Source: JBOFSR01 sp051651645
Lineage (GTDB): Bacteria > Spirochaetota > Spirochaetia > Treponematales > Treponemataceae
Assembly (NCBI GenBank): GCA_051651645.1
Contig: JBOFSR010000021.1
Coordinates: 1 to 6,419 of the forward strand
Direction: 5' to 3'
Length of the DNA: 6,419 nt
Each line of letters opens with the position of its first letter. Position 1 is the stretch's first letter. Both the position numbers and the translations under genes were made by a program. The notes under the pieces were generated by a model. The model was not told the origin of the DNA. It worked only from the letters and a program-made list of their open reading frames with translations, and searched no databases. Positions 5,852-6,419 of the stretch are shown in pieces.

Positions 5852-6010
5852 TCTTTCTCTATACAGTCCAAAAAAAGTAGCCCGCGATTATTACCTTTAA
5901 AGTACTCTACAGTTTTTACTGCAATTTCACCATACCATCTTCTCTCTTCCATCATTTATAGCTAAAAGTATAAATACGGTACTAAGTTACTTTAAAGAAT
6001 TAGATAATTT
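5852..6010. other. AT-rich stretch with no supported gene
   Basis: No terminator or RNA gene is seen here. A minus-strand frame of 35 codons (5955 to 5848, beginning MMEERRWYGEIAV and ending FLDCIEKD) has protein-like composition. It is closed by an in-frame stop just upstream of its ATG and lacks a ribosome site. It may be a further remnant of the broken gene to the right or chance. CTTTAAAGTA (5895-5904) and TACTTTAAAG (5988-5997) form a loose inverted pair centred on a palindrome and are probably not meaningful. Confidence 0.35.
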
Positions 6011-6419
6011 TTAAACTGAAAGAAGCGGTTTAATACAAAAAAAAGAACAGTAGGTTTCAAAAGTTTTAGATTCCATAATTTTGTCGTATAAAGTTTTTTC
6101 ACAAAAATCTACCATAAAAAAGGAACGGCACTGAGTACCACTGTTTGGCTAGGAGTTTGCTTATAAAAATATTCTTGCCCATCGGCATAACAAAAAATTA
6201 TATGAAAATTCTACCGTAGTGTTGTCTGAAAGCAAACAAACATAATTTTCATAGTAATCATCAAGTTTTTTTTTATCCGCCAAGTGATATATTAGATCAA
6301 AAAGGGCTTGTGATAAATTACTCTTACCACTTCCATTGTTACCATAAATAAGACCATTTTTTATAGTATCATTTTTTATTGCGTAAGAATTAAATTCATA
6401 ATTACTTACTTGTGTAAGA
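6011..6419 (-). pseudogene. AAA-type ATPase, N-terminal part, frameshifted and cut by window end
   Basis: The minus-strand frame open at the right edge (6418 to the stop at 6161) encodes LTQVSNYEFNSYAIKN, then a Walker A motif, IYGNNGSGKSNL (GNNGSGKS at bases 6343-6320), then a helix SQALFDLIYHLADKK and VEFSYNF. This matches the start of AAA15/COG1106-like ATPases (SMC/OLD-like nucleotide-binding heads), which are often found in phage-defence loci. Similarity then jumps frame at the six-base A-run 6192-6197. Removing one base gives NFCYADGQEYFYKQTPSQ without a stop. A second jump at the A-run 6116-6121 would restore VDFCEKTLYDKIMES to 6011, and a third may occur at the A8 run 6037-6044. The Walker B and C-terminal parts are not recognisable, so the gene looks broken and truncated. 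Single-base homopolymer indels could also be sequencing errors. The start codon should lie just beyond the window. The ATPase call is firm from Walker A; the subfamily is uncertain. Confidence 0.65.

Noticed and set aside
5900..6015. Plus-strand frame ending SINTVLSYFKELDNF
   Set aside because: It is short, has no start or ribosome site, and lies opposite the broken ATPase region. It is probably a chance frame.

Overview
The window looks chromosomal, AT-rich and probably spirochaetal. My best guess is a Treponema-like, leucine-prototrophic species. The clues are an outer-membrane barrel protein of the UPF0164/FadL-like type, an adjacent very large exported protein of FlgD-type Ig repeats ending in an OmpA-like domain whose usual GHTD motif reads GHAN, and the low GC. 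The assignment rests on my memory of family resemblance and could not be searched.

Layout. Bases 2-457 hold the 3' end of leuB (3-isopropylmalate dehydrogenase, plus strand). It meets a complete ogt/MGMT-type DNA repair methyltransferase (441-929, minus strand) tail to tail, with a 17-base overlap of the two coding ends. A 61-base AT-rich gap (930-990) separates the divergent starts of ogt and a two-gene plus-strand operon. The first operon gene (991-2049) encodes a signal-peptide-bearing predicted outer-membrane barrel. The second (2049-5114) shares one base with the first gene's stop (TAATG) and encodes a 1021-residue exported protein: signal peptide, eight Ig-like repeats of about 105 residues alternating between two types, then the OmpA-like domain. 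A strong intrinsic terminator at 5191-5227 closes the operon. The likely joint role is envelope architecture: a barrel in the outer membrane plus a long periplasmic rod whose C-terminus may contact peptidoglycan.

The right end (5115-6419) has no convincing intact gene. Bases 5128-5511 are an almost unbroken run of inverted repeats: a three-way cruciform, the terminator, a GCGTTA...TAACGC-bounded multi-hairpin module, smaller stems, and two back-to-back hairpins with 16- and 17-bp stems. An 11-bp inverted repeat spans 5233-5400. This is the least explained and most interesting part of the window. Bases 5512-6010 contain a poorly supported small reading frame and AT-rich sequence. From 6419 leftwards on the minus strand is the N-terminal part of an AAA-type ATPase with a clear Walker A motif, broken by frame changes at homopolymer runs. 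It may be a decayed defence-type ATPase or the product of sequencing indels.
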